From NCBI GenBank assembly GCA_016714815.1, contig JADKBZ010000008.1, positions 186,001-250,000 of the forward strand: a DNA stretch of 64,000 nucleotides. Direction: 5' to 3'. Below are positions 16,421-25,299 of the stretch, in pieces. The notes beneath the pieces were generated by a model that did not search any database, was not told where the DNA came from, and saw only the letters and a list, made by a program, of their open reading frames with translations. Numbering within the stretch: the first letter of the stretch is position 1; each line of letters begins with the position of its first letter. Both the position numbers and the translations under genes were made by a program. This stretch comes from Holophagales bacterium. GTDB lineage: Bacteria; Acidobacteriota; Thermoanaerobaculia; UBA5066.

Positions 16421-17908
16421 TCAGGGGAGGTACGTTTCGCCGTACATCAGGTGCCTGTCGACCCCCCGGGCGGCCTTGCGCCCCTCGTGGATCGCCCAGA
16501 CGACGAGCGACTGGCCCCTCACCGCGTCCCCCGCGGCGAAGATGCCGGGAACGCTCGTCATCTTCTCGGCGTCGGTGACGACGTTCCCCCGCTCGTCGAG
16601 CCGGATCCCGAGGTCCTGCACCGGCCCCCGGCGCTCTGGACCCAGGAAGCCGAGGGCGAGGAGGACGAGCTCGGCCGGAATGACCCGCTCGCTCCCCGGC
16701 ACGTCGTGGATCTGCATCCGGCCGTCCGGCCCCTTCCTCCACTCCACGCCGACGGTGTGGACCTCGCGGACGCGCCCCTCGACGTCGCCGACGAAACGCT
16801 TCGTCTGGACGGAGTAGCTCCGGGGGTCGGCCCCCTGGAGCGCGGCGGCCTCTTCCTGCCCGTAGTCGAGCTTGTAGAGCTTCGGCCACTGCGGCCAGGG
16901 GTTGTCGGGAGCGCGCCGGTCGGGCGGCCGGGTCAGGATCTCGAGCTGCTCGACGCGCGCCGCCCCGTGGCGCAGGGCGGTGCCGACGCAGTCGGTCCCC
17001 GTGTCGCCGCCGCCGATGACGACGACGTTCTTTCCCGCGGCCGAGAGGTAGAGACCGTCGGCGTGAGCCGAGTCGAGGAGGCTGCGCGTATTCGCGTGGA
17101 GGAACTCCATCGCGAGGTGGATGCCGGAAAGGCTCCGCCCCTCGACCGTCAGGTCGCGGGCGACGGTGGAGCCGATGCAGAGGACGGCGGCGTCGTAGTC
17201 GCCGAGGAGGCTTTCCGACGGGACGTCCCGCCCGACCTCGACCCCGGTCACGAAGCGGATCCCGGCGCTCCCCATCAGCCGGACGCGCCTCTCCACGAGC
17301 CGCTTGTCGAGCTTCATGTTCGGGATGCCGTACATGAGGAGTCCGCCGACCCGGTCGGAGCGCTCGAGGACGGTGACGGTGTGCCCCGCCTTGTTCAGCT
17401 GAGCGGCGCAGGCCAGGCCCGCCGGCCCCGACCCGACGACGGCGACCTTCTTGCCGGTGCGCGTCGCCGGAGGCTCCGGCGAGACCCACCCCTCGTCGAA
17501 GGCGCGGTCGACGATGGCGCACTCGATCGCCTTGATCGTCACCGCGTCGTCGTTCAGCGCGAGCGTGCAGGACCCCTCGCACGGCGCCGGGCAGACGCGG
17601 CCGGTGAACTCGGGAAAGTTGTTCGTCTGGTGCAGGCGGATCGCCGCCTCGCGCCACTGCCCGCGGTAGACGAGGTCGTTCCAGTCGGGGATCAGGTTGT
17701 TGATGGGGCAGCCCGAGGCCATCCCGGCGATCAGCTTGCCGGTGTGGCAGAACGGCGTGCCGCAGTCCATGCAGCGGGCGCCCTGGCGCTGGAGGAGCTC
17801 CTCCGGGACCTGGGGGTGCGACTCGTCCCAGTCCTTCACCCGCTCGGCAGGGGGCCTTGGCGCGGCGCCCTCCCTTCGGAACTCGAGGAATCCCGTCGTC
17901 TTTCCCAT
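16421..17908 (-). CDS. gltD: Glutamate synthase (NADPH) small subunit
   Basis: 495 residues from MGKTTGFLEFRRE, the canonical GltD start. The N-terminal Fe-S domain has cysteine clusters (RCMDCGTPFCH, GCPINNLIPDWNDL, RVCPAPCEGSC) that carry two 4Fe-4S clusters. The FAD and NAD(P)H binding domains follow: VAVVGSGPAGLACAAQL (FAD Rossmann motif) and VVVIGGGDTGTDC (NADPH motif), then a second GxFAAGDAVRG signature. It passes electrons from NADPH to the large subunit. It starts 2 bp after the gltB stop (TGA-CG-ATG), so the pair forms a tightly coupled operon for glutamine-dependent glutamate synthesis. Confidence 0.97.
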   Translation of the reverse strand: MGKTTGFLEFRREGAAPRPPAERVKDWDESHPQVPEELLQRQGARCMDCGTPFCHTGKLIAGMASGCPINNLIPDWNDLVYRGQWREAAIRLHQTNNFPEFTGRVCPAPCEGSCTLALNDDAVTIKAIECAIVDRAFDEGWVSPEPPATRTGKKVAVVGSGPAGLACAAQLNKAGHTVTVLERSDRVGGLLMYGIPNMKLDKRLVERRVRLMGSAGIRFVTGVEVGRDVPSESLLGDYDAAVLCIGSTVARDLTVEGRSLSGIHLAMEFLHANTRSLLDSAHADGLYLSAAGKNVVVIGGGDTGTDCVGTALRHGAARVEQLEILTRPPDRRAPDNPWPQWPKLYKLDYGQEEAAALQGADPRSYSVQTKRFVGDVEGRVREVHTVGVEWRKGPDGRMQIHDVPGSERVIPAELVLLALGFLGPERRGPVQDLGIRLDERGNVVTDAEKMTSVPGIFAAGDAVRGQSLVVWAIHEGRKAARGVDRHLMYGETYLP

Positions 17909-17910
17909 CG

Positions 17911-20900
17911 TCAGCTCCCGCTCGCCCGCGCCACGGCCCGGGCGTTCTCCGTGAACGCCGCCATGACCGCCTCGTCCTCGGGGAGCCCGGTCTCCCTCAT
18001 GCGCGCCTGCGCCTTGAGCACCCTCCGGTAGTCGTTCGGCATCACGCGGACGAAGCGCGGGAGGAAGATTCCCCACTCCTCGAGCATCCGCGCCGCGCGC
18101 GCGCTCTTCGTCCGTGTGGCGTGCCGCTGGACCAGCCCCTTCAGCTCCGCCGCCCCGGTCTCGTCCTCCACGCGGCCGAGGCTCACCAGCTCGGTGTTGC
18201 AGCGCGCCGCGAAGTCGCCCGCCTCGTCGAGGACGTACGCGACTCCTCCGGACATCCCGGCGGCGAAGTTGCGGCCCGCCGGGCCGAGGACGGCGACCCG
18301 CCCCCCCGTCATGTACTCGCAGCCGTGGTCACCGATCCCCTCGACGACCGCCGTGGCGCCCGAGTTGCGGACGCAGAACCGCTCGCCCGCCACGCCCCGG
18401 ACGAACGCCTCCCCCGACGTCGCGCCGTAGAGGGCGACGTTGCCGATGATCACGTTCTCTTCCGGGACGAACGTCGCCCCGGTGGGGGGCACCACGACGA
18501 TGCGGCCGCCCGAGAGCCCCTTGCCGACGTAGTCGTTCGCGTCCCCTTCGAGCGTGAGCGTCATCCCCTTCGGAACGAACGCGCCGAAGCTCTGCCCCGC
18601 CGAGCCCTGGAAGCGGAGCCGGATGGTGTCGTCGGGCAGGCCCGCCGCACCCCAGCGGCGCGTCACCTCGCTCCCGAGCATCGTCCCCACCACGCGGTTG
18701 CCGTTGCGGATCGGGAGCGTCGCGGTCACCGGCGTCCCGTGCTCGAGCGCGGGGCGGCAGAGCGGGAGGAGCGTCGTGGCGTCGAGCGCCTCCTCGAGGC
18801 CGTGCTCCTGCGGGATGCGCCAGGTCCGCTTCACCTCGCGCGGCACCGTCGGCTTCCAGAGGATCCGCGAGAAGTCGAGCGTCCGCGCCTTCCAGTGATC
18901 GACGGCGCGGCGCATCTCGAGCCGTTCGCTCCGCCCCACCATCTTCGTCAGCTCGCGGTAGCCGAGGTGCGCCATCAGCTCGCGCACCTCCATCGCGACG
19001 AAGCGCATGAAGTTGACGACGTGCTCGGGGTCGCCCGTGAACCGCTTGCGCAGCTCGGGGTCCTGCGTGGCGACTCCGACCGGGCAGGTGTTGAGGTGGC
19101 AGGCCCGCATCATCACGCAGCCGAGAGCCAGGAGCGGCGTCGTGGCGAAGCCGAACTCCTCGGCGCCGAGGAGCGCCGCGATGACGACGTCGCGCCCCGT
19201 CTTCAGCTGGCCGTCCGTCTCGAGCGCGACGCGGCTCCGAAGGTCGTTCAGGACGAGCGTCTGGTGCGCCTCGGCGAGGCCGATCTCCCACGGGATCCCC
19301 GTGTGGCGGATGCTCGTGAGGGGCGCGGCCCCTGTCCCGCCGTCGTAGCCGCTGATGAGGATGACGTCGGCGTGGGCCTTGGCGACCCCGGCGGCGATCG
19401 TCCCGACGCCGTTCTCCGAGACGAGCTTCACGCTGATGCGCGCCCCGGCGTTCGCGTTCTTCAGGTCGTGGATGAGCTGCGCGAGATCCTCGATCGAGTA
19501 GATGTCGTGGTGCGGCGGCGGCGAGATGAGGCCGACGCCCGGCGTCGCGTGCCGCACCTTCGCGATCCAGGGGTAGACCTTCGGGCCGGGGAGCTGCCCC
19601 CCCTCGCCCGGCTTGGCGCCCTGTGCCATCTTGATCTGGATCTCGCGGGCCTCGACGAGATACTGGCTCGTGACGCCGAACCTTCCCGACGCCACCTGCT
19701 TGATCGCGCTGTTCTTCGAGTCGCCGCTCGCGTCCGGCTGGTAGCGGGCGGGGTCCTCTCCCCCCTCTCCCGTGTTGCTCTTCCCGCCAATCCGGTTCAT
19801 GGCGACGGCGAGCGCCTCGTGCGCCTCCCGGCTGATCGAGCCGTACGACATCGCGCCCGTCTTGAAGCGGGCGAGGATGCTCTCGATCGGTTCCACTTCC
19901 TCGATCGGGACCGGTCTGGCGAGCGGCCGGAAGTCCATCAGGTCGCGGATCCGCACCGGGTGCTTGCCGTGGCGGTTCGCGACCTCGCTGAAGCGCTTCC
20001 ACGCCTTGTAGTCCCCCGTGCGGCAGGCGCTCTGGAGGAGGTGGATCGCCTCGGGCGAGTTGAGGTGCTCCTCGCCGTCGCGGCGGTACTGGTAGCGCCC
20101 GCCCGTCCCGAGCGTCGTGTGCTTCACGGGGCGCGAGGGATAGGCGAAGTCGTGGCGGAGGCGCACCTCGTGCGCGATCGCCTTGATGCCGATGCCGCCG
20201 ATCCGCGTCGGCGTGCCGCTGAAGTACTCGTCGACGAAGTCCTGCGAGAGGCCGAGCGCCTCGAACACCTGCGCGCCGTGGTAGCTCTGGACCGTCGAGA
20301 TCCCCATCTTGGAGATCACCTTCACGATCCCCTTGTTCACCGCCTTGACGTACCGCTTCTCCGCGGCCTCCGGCTCGCCTGCGAGAAGCCCCTGACGGAT
20401 CTGATCGTGGATCGTCTCGAAGGCGAGGTAGGGGTTGACGGCGCTCGCGCCGTAACCGATGAGAAGACAGAAGTGGTGGACCTCCCGCGGCTCGCCCGAC
20501 TCCAGGACGATTCCCACGCGCGTCCGCGACCCTTCGCGGAGGAGGTGGTGCTGCACCGACGAGAGCGCCAGCAGCGCCGGGATCGGCGCGTCCGTCGCGT
20601 CGTGGCCGCGGTCGGAGAGGATCAGGATGTTGTGCCCCTCGGCGATCGCCTCGCTGCAGCGCCGCCGCAGCTCCTCGATCGCCTTCCGGAGGCCCTGCCC
20701 GCCGTCCTTCACCTTGAAGAGGATCGGGAGCGAGATCGACCGGAAGCCGCGCGAGCCCGGGCCCCCCGCCAGGGAACGGACCTTCTCGAGCTCGACGTTC
20801 AGGAGGACGGGCGTCGGCAGCTCGAAGTGGAGAGCCGCCTCGGGGGTCGGCTCGAGGAGGTTCCCTTCCGGGCCGATCGCCGTGTCGACCGCCATGACGA

Positions 20901-22518
20901 TCGCCTCGCGGTCCGCGTCGACCGGCGGGTTCGTCACCTGGGCAAAGAGCTGCTTGAAGTAGTCGGAGAGGAGCTGCGGCGCCTCGGAGAGGACGGCGAG
21001 CGGGATGTCCGTCCCCATCGACCCGATCGGCTCCACCCCGGAGGCGGCCATCGGGTTGACGATCATCCGCACGTCCTCGAGCGTGTAGCCGAACGTCTCC
21101 TGGCGCGTGAGGACGGTCTCGTGGTCCGGCTCCCGGACGCCGGGCGGGTCGGGGAGATCGACGAGACGGACGAGGTGCTCCTTCAGCCACTCGCCGTACG
21201 GCTCGGCCGAGGCCAGCTTCTCCTTGATCTCGCGGTCAGGGACGATCCTCCCCTCGGCGGTGTCGACGAGGAAGATCCGGCCCGGCTGGAGGCGCCCCTT
21301 TGCCGCGACCTTCTCCGGCGGAAAGTCGAGGACGCCGACCTCGGACGCCATGACGACGAGGCCGTCCTTCGTGAGGACCCAGCGCGAGGGGCGCAGGCCG
21401 TTGCGGTCGAGGATCGCGCCGATCCGGACGCCGTCGGTGAAGGCGATGGAGGCGGGGCCGTCCCACGGCTCGAGAAAGCAGGAGTGGAACTCGTAGAACG
21501 CCTTCAGCTCGGCGCTCATCGACTCGTGCCGGCTCCAGGGCTCCGGCACCATCATCATCAGCGCGTGCGGCAGCGAGCGCCCCGCCAGGACGAGGAGCTC
21601 GAGGACGTTGTCGAACATCGACGAGTCGGAGCCGTCGGTGTCGATCACCGGGAGGATCTTCTTCAGGTCGTCGCCGAAGAGCTTCGACTCGAACATCCGC
21701 TGCCGCGCCTGCATCCAGTTCACGTTCCCGCGCAGCGTGTTGATCTCCCCGTTGTGCGAGATGTAGCGGTACGGGTGCGACCGCGACCAGCTCGGGAAGG
21801 TGTTCGTCGAGAAGCGGGAGTGGACCATCGCGAGGCAGGAGGAGAACGCCTCTTCCGAGAGGTCGGGGTAGAAGGCCCCGAGCTGGTCCGCGTTGAGCAT
21901 CCCCTTGTAGACGACGGTCCGCGAGGAGAGGCTCGCCACGTAGAAGGTGTCGCGCCCCGCGAGGGCCGATCGGGAGACGGCCTTTTCCGCGAGGCGGCGG
22001 ATGACGAAGAGCTTCCGCTCGAACGCGTCGCCCGCGTCCGTTCCCTCGCCCCGCCCCACGAGCACCTGCCGGATGGCGGGCTGGCTCGCGCGGGCCGTCG
22101 CGCCGAGCGACGCGCTGTCGGTCGGGACGTCCCTCCACCCGAGGACCGTCTGCCCCTCGGCGACGACGATCTCCTCCAGCTTCCGCTGGCAGATCTGCCG
22201 GCTCGCCGCCTCCACCGGGAGGAAGAGCATCCCGAGGCCGTAGCCGCCGGGAGACGGCAGCTCGATGCCGCTCCCCCGCGCCCAGCGCGCCACGAAGGCG
22301 TGCGGGATCTGCGAGAGGAGCCCGGCGCCGTCGCCGGTGTTCTTCTCGCTCCCGGTGGCGCCCCGGTGCTCGAGGTTGCAGAGGACCTGCAGGGCCTTTC
22401 GGACGATGTCGTGCGAGGGGCTGGCCTTCACGTCGACGACGAACCCGAAACCGCAGGCGTCGTGCTCGTTCGCCGGGTCGTAGAGGCCCTGGGCAGGCGG
22501 GAGGCCGAAGGCTTTCAT
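17911..22518 (-). CDS. gltB: Glutamate synthase large subunit
   Basis: 1,535 residues, the normal GltB size. The start chosen is MKAFGLPPAQGLYDPANEHD, leaving a 21-residue propeptide before the catalytic Cys22 of the class II amidotransferase (DACGFGF). The long upstream extension of the open frame is not conserved-looking. Domain order: glutaminase (about 22-430), central domain, FMN/glutamate synthase barrel with the 3Fe-4S cluster (CHLNTCPVGVATQ) around residue 1145, and the C-terminal beta-helix with repeated GLSGGRIVV, GNVALYGA and GMSGGVAYV motifs. It converts glutamine plus 2-oxoglutarate into two glutamates. It is divergent from the MscS-type gene; the 176-bp gap contains one AT-rich stretch near 22610-22625 that may be the promoter. 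Confidence 0.98.
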   Translation of the reverse strand: MKAFGLPPAQGLYDPANEHDACGFGFVVDVKASPSHDIVRKALQVLCNLEHRGATGSEKNTGDGAGLLSQIPHAFVARWARGSGIELPSPGGYGLGMLFLPVEAASRQICQRKLEEIVVAEGQTVLGWRDVPTDSASLGATARASQPAIRQVLVGRGEGTDAGDAFERKLFVIRRLAEKAVSRSALAGRDTFYVASLSSRTVVYKGMLNADQLGAFYPDLSEEAFSSCLAMVHSRFSTNTFPSWSRSHPYRYISHNGEINTLRGNVNWMQARQRMFESKLFGDDLKKILPVIDTDGSDSSMFDNVLELLVLAGRSLPHALMMMVPEPWSRHESMSAELKAFYEFHSCFLEPWDGPASIAFTDGVRIGAILDRNGLRPSRWVLTKDGLVVMASEVGVLDFPPEKVAAKGRLQPGRIFLVDTAEGRIVPDREIKEKLASAEPYGEWLKEHLVRLVDLPDPPGVREPDHETVLTRQETFGYTLEDVRMIVNPMAASGVEPIGSMGTDIPLAVLSEAPQLLSDYFKQLFAQVTNPPVDADREAIVMAVDTAIGPEGNLLEPTPEAALHFELPTPVLLNVELEKVRSLAGGPGSRGFRSISLPILFKVKDGGQGLRKAIEELRRRCSEAIAEGHNILILSDRGHDATDAPIPALLALSSVQHHLLREGSRTRVGIVLESGEPREVHHFCLLIGYGASAVNPYLAFETIHDQIRQGLLAGEPEAAEKRYVKAVNKGIVKVISKMGISTVQSYHGAQVFEALGLSQDFVDEYFSGTPTRIGGIGIKAIAHEVRLRHDFAYPSRPVKHTTLGTGGRYQYRRDGEEHLNSPEAIHLLQSACRTGDYKAWKRFSEVANRHGKHPVRIRDLMDFRPLARPVPIEEVEPIESILARFKTGAMSYGSISREAHEALAVAMNRIGGKSNTGEGGEDPARYQPDASGDSKNSAIKQVASGRFGVTSQYLVEAREIQIKMAQGAKPGEGGQLPGPKVYPWIAKVRHATPGVGLISPPPHHDIYSIEDLAQLIHDLKNANAGARISVKLVSENGVGTIAAGVAKAHADVILISGYDGGTGAAPLTSIRHTGIPWEIGLAEAHQTLVLNDLRSRVALETDGQLKTGRDVVIAALLGAEEFGFATTPLLALGCVMMRACHLNTCPVGVATQDPELRKRFTGDPEHVVNFMRFVAMEVRELMAHLGYRELTKMVGRSERLEMRRAVDHWKARTLDFSRILWKPTVPREVKRTWRIPQEHGLEEALDATTLLPLCRPALEHGTPVTATLPIRNGNRVVGTMLGSEVTRRWGAAGLPDDTIRLRFQGSAGQSFGAFVPKGMTLTLEGDANDYVGKGLSGGRIVVVPPTGATFVPEENVIIGNVALYGATSGEAFVRGVAGERFCVRNSGATAVVEGIGDHGCEYMTGGRVAVLGPAGRNFAAGMSGGVAYVLDEAGDFAARCNTELVSLGRVEDETGAAELKGLVQRHATRTKSARAARMLEEWGIFLPRFVRVMPNDYRRVLKAQARMRETGLPEDEAVMAAFTENARAVARASGS

Positions 22519-22694
22519 GTCCGTTCCAGGGTGCCGGTTAGCGGAGGCCGCAGGCGGCCGCGCCGTTCGCACGCTCCCTCGCGACTTCCAGTTTCGGACC
22601 GTTCCATCGCGAAATGTTATCAAAAGTTGCCGCGCCGCAGCGACCGTCCGCGGCCCGTCACGCGCCGCGCGCCTCCGCTGGTATCTTCCCGGCG

Positions 22695-24116
22695 ATGTCC
22701 AGCAGGCCCGGTCTTCTCTCCCACCTCCGTTTCGCCCTCGCGGGCCTCGGCCTCCTCGGCACGTTTCTCCTCGTCGAGAACCGGCTCAGCCACCCCGGCA
22801 AGGAAGCGGTCACGAAGGCGGCTCTCGCGGCCGTCATCGTCCTCGGCGCCTACGTCCTCCTCCAGATCGGCGACCACCTCGTCTGGGAGCGGATCCTCGA
22901 GCCCCGGCACATCCCCGTGCCGCGCCTCCTCTTCGACATCCTCAACGGCCTCGTCCTCGCCGGAGTCGCCCTCGGGCTCCTGAAGGTCCTCTACTCCTTC
23001 AACCTCACCGGCCTCCTCGTCACGTCGACCGTCCTCTCGGCCATTCTCGGCCTCTCGCTCCAGGACGTCCTCTCGAGCCTCATGGCGGGGATCGCCCTGC
23101 AGATCGAGAGTCCGCTCGCCCCGAGGGAGTGGGTGAGGGTGGGAGACAAGGAGGGGGAGGTCGTCCAGATGAACTGGAGGACGATCACCCTCCGCTCGCG
23201 CGACGGCCACAACGTCGTCCTCCCGAACTCCCGCGTCGCCCGGGAAGACATCGTCAACTTCTCGCGCCCCGGCCCCGCGGTGATGCTCCACGCCACGGTC
23301 GGCGTCGCCTACGCCCACCCCCCGGCCGAGGTGAAGGCCGTCGTCGAGGCGGCGCTCTCGACGGCCCGGGGGGTCGCCTCCTCTCCGCCTCCCGAGGTCC
23401 TCGTCTCGCGCTTCGCCGACTCCGCCGTCGAGTACGACCTGCGCTTCTGGACCCGCGACCTCGCCGGGGTGGCCGGCGTCCACGACGCCGCCCTCTCGCG
23501 CACCTGGTACGCGCTTCGCCGCGCGGGCCTTGCGATCCCCTTCCCGCAGCGCGAGGTCTCCCTCCGCCAGGTGCCCGAGACGCGCGACGACCAGCTCCTC
23601 GAGAAGCGCCGCGCCGAAAGCACCGAGGCTCTCCGCAACGTCGAGACGTTCCGGCCCCTCACCGACGAGCAGGTCTCGGACCTCGCACGCCACGCGCGCC
23701 TCGAGCGCTACACCGCGGGCGAAGCGCTCGTCCGCCAGGGCGACGCGGGCCGCTCCCTCTTCGTCGTCCGCACCGGCGAGGTCCGCGTCGAGCGCGCCGA
23801 CGACGGTTCCACCCGCGAGCTCGCGCGCATCGGCCCCGGCGGCTTCTTCGGCGAGATGAGCCTCCTCACCGGCGAACCCCGCTCCGCCTCCGTCGTCGCG
23901 CTCGGCGAGGTCGAAGTCGTCGTCGTCGAGAAGGACGCCTTCTCCACCCTCCTCCACGACGACGGCCACCTCGCCCGGGCCCTCTCCGAGGCGCTCTCGG
24001 AGCGGTCGCGCGAGCAGAGCCGCGCGGCGGCGCCCGCCACCGGCGCCCTCGGCCGGCAGGCGATGACGGAAGGCCTGCTCGACCGGATCCACCGGTTCTT
24101 CGGGCTGGAGGGGTGA
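22695..24116 (+). CDS. MscS-family mechanosensitive channel with C-terminal cyclic-nucleotide-binding domain
   Basis: 473 residues from MSSRPGLLSHLRFALAG; an earlier frame start adds unlikely sequence. Four hydrophobic segments precede the MscS pore/beta domain: SAILGLSLQDVLSSLMAGIA (pore helix), EWVRVGDKEGEVVQMNWRTI, DGHNVVLPNSRVAREDIVNF. The last 150 residues are a CAP-family effector domain (FRPLTDEQVSDLARHARLER, then GEMSLLTGEPRSA, the phosphate-binding cassette). The fused domain suggests gating by a cyclic nucleotide or similar ligand in addition to membrane tension, as in bCNG channels. It is divergent from gltB and followed 12 bp later by an exported protein gene. Confidence 0.94.
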   Translation: MSSRPGLLSHLRFALAGLGLLGTFLLVENRLSHPGKEAVTKAALAAVIVLGAYVLLQIGDHLVWERILEPRHIPVPRLLFDILNGLVLAGVALGLLKVLYSFNLTGLLVTSTVLSAILGLSLQDVLSSLMAGIALQIESPLAPREWVRVGDKEGEVVQMNWRTITLRSRDGHNVVLPNSRVAREDIVNFSRPGPAVMLHATVGVAYAHPPAEVKAVVEAALSTARGVASSPPPEVLVSRFADSAVEYDLRFWTRDLAGVAGVHDAALSRTWYALRRAGLAIPFPQREVSLRQVPETRDDQLLEKRRAESTEALRNVETFRPLTDEQVSDLARHARLERYTAGEALVRQGDAGRSLFVVRTGEVRVERADDGSTRELARIGPGGFFGEMSLLTGEPRSASVVALGEVEVVVVEKDAFSTLLHDDGHLARALSEALSERSREQSRAAAPATGALGRQAMTEGLLDRIHRFFGLEG

Positions 24117-24128
24117 CCAGGGGGGACC

Positions 24129-24845
24129 ATGAAACGCCGGACGTTCGTCCTCACCGCGGCCGCCCTCCTCCTCGCCTCGCGCCTCGACGCCGGCGCGACG
24201 CTCCGCTGGCAGGAGCTCGCCCGGCAGGACGGAAAGCCCGTCCAGACGACCGCCGTGGCCTACTCCGGCGAAGCGGGCCTGCGCGTCGACGTCTCGGGCG
24301 GGAGCCCGGCAAGCCCGACGAAGCTCACGCTCCTCTACCGGAGCGCGACCGGCACTCTCCAGATCCGGGACGGCGAGAAGCCGTGGACCACGATCACTCC
24401 CGAGCTCCTCGAACGGGCCCGGTCCACGAACAAGAGCGCCCCCGAAGCCGAGGTGACCGTCACCCCGACGAACACGCGGCACAGCTTCGCCGGCTTTCCG
24501 TGCCGGGGCTTCCAGCTGAGGCAGCGCGGGCTGCCGAGCCGGCTCGTCTGCCTCGCCACCCCCGCGGACCTCGGGCTCGACGAGGTCACCGTGAAGAATT
24601 TCCGCGCGTTCAGCCGCATCCTCGCCGCGTTCCTGAAGGCCTCGGGCGACGGCGCCGACTCGAAGGGCCAGGACGCGCACATCACCTTCAACACCTACGA
24701 CCTTCCCGGCGGTTTCCCGATCCGGGAGTGGGAGTCGCGTGGCGGCGAGCCCTGGACCGACAGCCAGGTCGTCGAGATCGCCCCCGGCGAGCCGGAGGCG
24801 TCGCTCTTCGCCGAGAAGACGCTGCGGCTTCCCCCACCCAGGTGA
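24129..24845 (+). CDS. Exported protein of unknown function
   Basis: 238 residues. MKRRTFVLTAAALLLASRLDAGA is a clear signal peptide with a twin-arginine-like start (KRRTF, without a full Tat consensus). The mature part is beta-rich with TPELLERARSTNKSAPEAEV and FRAFSRILAAFLKASGDG as helical stretches. The layout recalls DUF4412-type exported proteins that begin with a 'gGkp..t..' beta-sandwich, but the match is not firm. It follows the channel gene by 12 bp and has GGGGGA before the ATG, so it may be co-transcribed. Confidence 0.75.
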   Translation: MKRRTFVLTAAALLLASRLDAGATLRWQELARQDGKPVQTTAVAYSGEAGLRVDVSGGSPASPTKLTLLYRSATGTLQIRDGEKPWTTITPELLERARSTNKSAPEAEVTVTPTNTRHSFAGFPCRGFQLRQRGLPSRLVCLATPADLGLDEVTVKNFRAFSRILAAFLKASGDGADSKGQDAHITFNTYDLPGGFPIREWESRGGEPWTDSQVVEIAPGEPEASLFAEKTLRLPPPR

Positions 24846-24881
24846 GCCGGGCAGCGAACGGCCGCGCGTTAGAATTCCGGC

Positions 24882-25079
24882 GTGACGAGCGTGACCGTGC
24901 GCCTGACCGATGCCCAGGCCGAGCAACTCGCCCTCGAGGCCCGGAAGCTGGGAGTCACCGCGGAGGACCTGCTCCGCGCCGCTGTCCTCGATCTCATCGA
25001 GGGGCGGAACGAGGCTTTCCTGGCTGCTGCGCGCCACGTAATCGAGAAGAACGCCGAGCTGTACCAGCGCCTCTCGTAA
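24882..25079 (+). CDS. Ribbon-helix-helix antitoxin-like DNA-binding protein
   Basis: 65 residues from a GTG start. MTSVTVRLTDAQAEQLALEA gives the N-terminal beta-strand and first helix of a ribbon-helix-helix protein, and GVTAEDLLRAAVLDLIEGRN the second helix. The C-terminal helix (ARHVIEKNAELYQRL) is typical of the toxin-binding tail of antitoxins partnered with Doc toxins. Its stop overlaps the start of a truncated Doc frame (TAATG), which supports the antitoxin assignment. The toxin is broken, so this is probably an orphan antitoxin. Confidence 0.8.
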   Translation: MTSVTVRLTDAQAEQLALEARKLGVTAEDLLRAAVLDLIEGRNEAFLAAARHVIEKNAELYQRLS

Positions 25080-25201
25080 TGCGGTATCTCACCATCGCGG
25101 AGGTCCTCTACCTCCATCGCATGGTGATCGCGCAGTCCGGAGGCTCCGAGGGCGTTCGGGATCAGTCCTCCGGTGGGTGGAAGAGCACATTTACCCGGTG
25201 A
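25079..25201 (+). pseudogene. Truncated Doc (Fic-fold) toxin
   Basis: The frame reads MRYLTIAEVLYLHRMVIAQS then GGSEGVRD, an excellent match to the first 28 residues of Doc toxins ('LTxxEVLxLHxxxIxxxGGSxGIRD'). Similarity stops at about 25162, and an unrelated tail (QSSGGWKSTFTR) leads to TGA. The catalytic HPFxDGNKR segment is absent in all frames downstream, so the gene has lost its 3' two-thirds rather than being frameshifted. The break lies about 35 bp before the candidate left end of the adjacent insertion element. Confidence 0.85.
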
Positions 25202-25299
25202 ACAGCCCCTCCTGACACAGGGCGGTAGCAGGTCACCACCGGCGGAACGAAGCGCCGGACCCAGAACCGCGCCCCCAGCGACGCGTCCGCCCATCCAAG

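Noticed and set aside
22519..22694. Riboswitch or glutamine-type leader upstream of gltB
   Set aside because: No recognisable conserved RNA motif; only a short AT-rich stretch consistent with a promoter.
14114..22983. Very long open frames on the plus strand opposite pepD, gltD and gltB
   Set aside because: They are antisense to well-recognised genes, have Arg/Asp/Gly/Val-heavy composition typical of high-GC shadows, and contain no domain.
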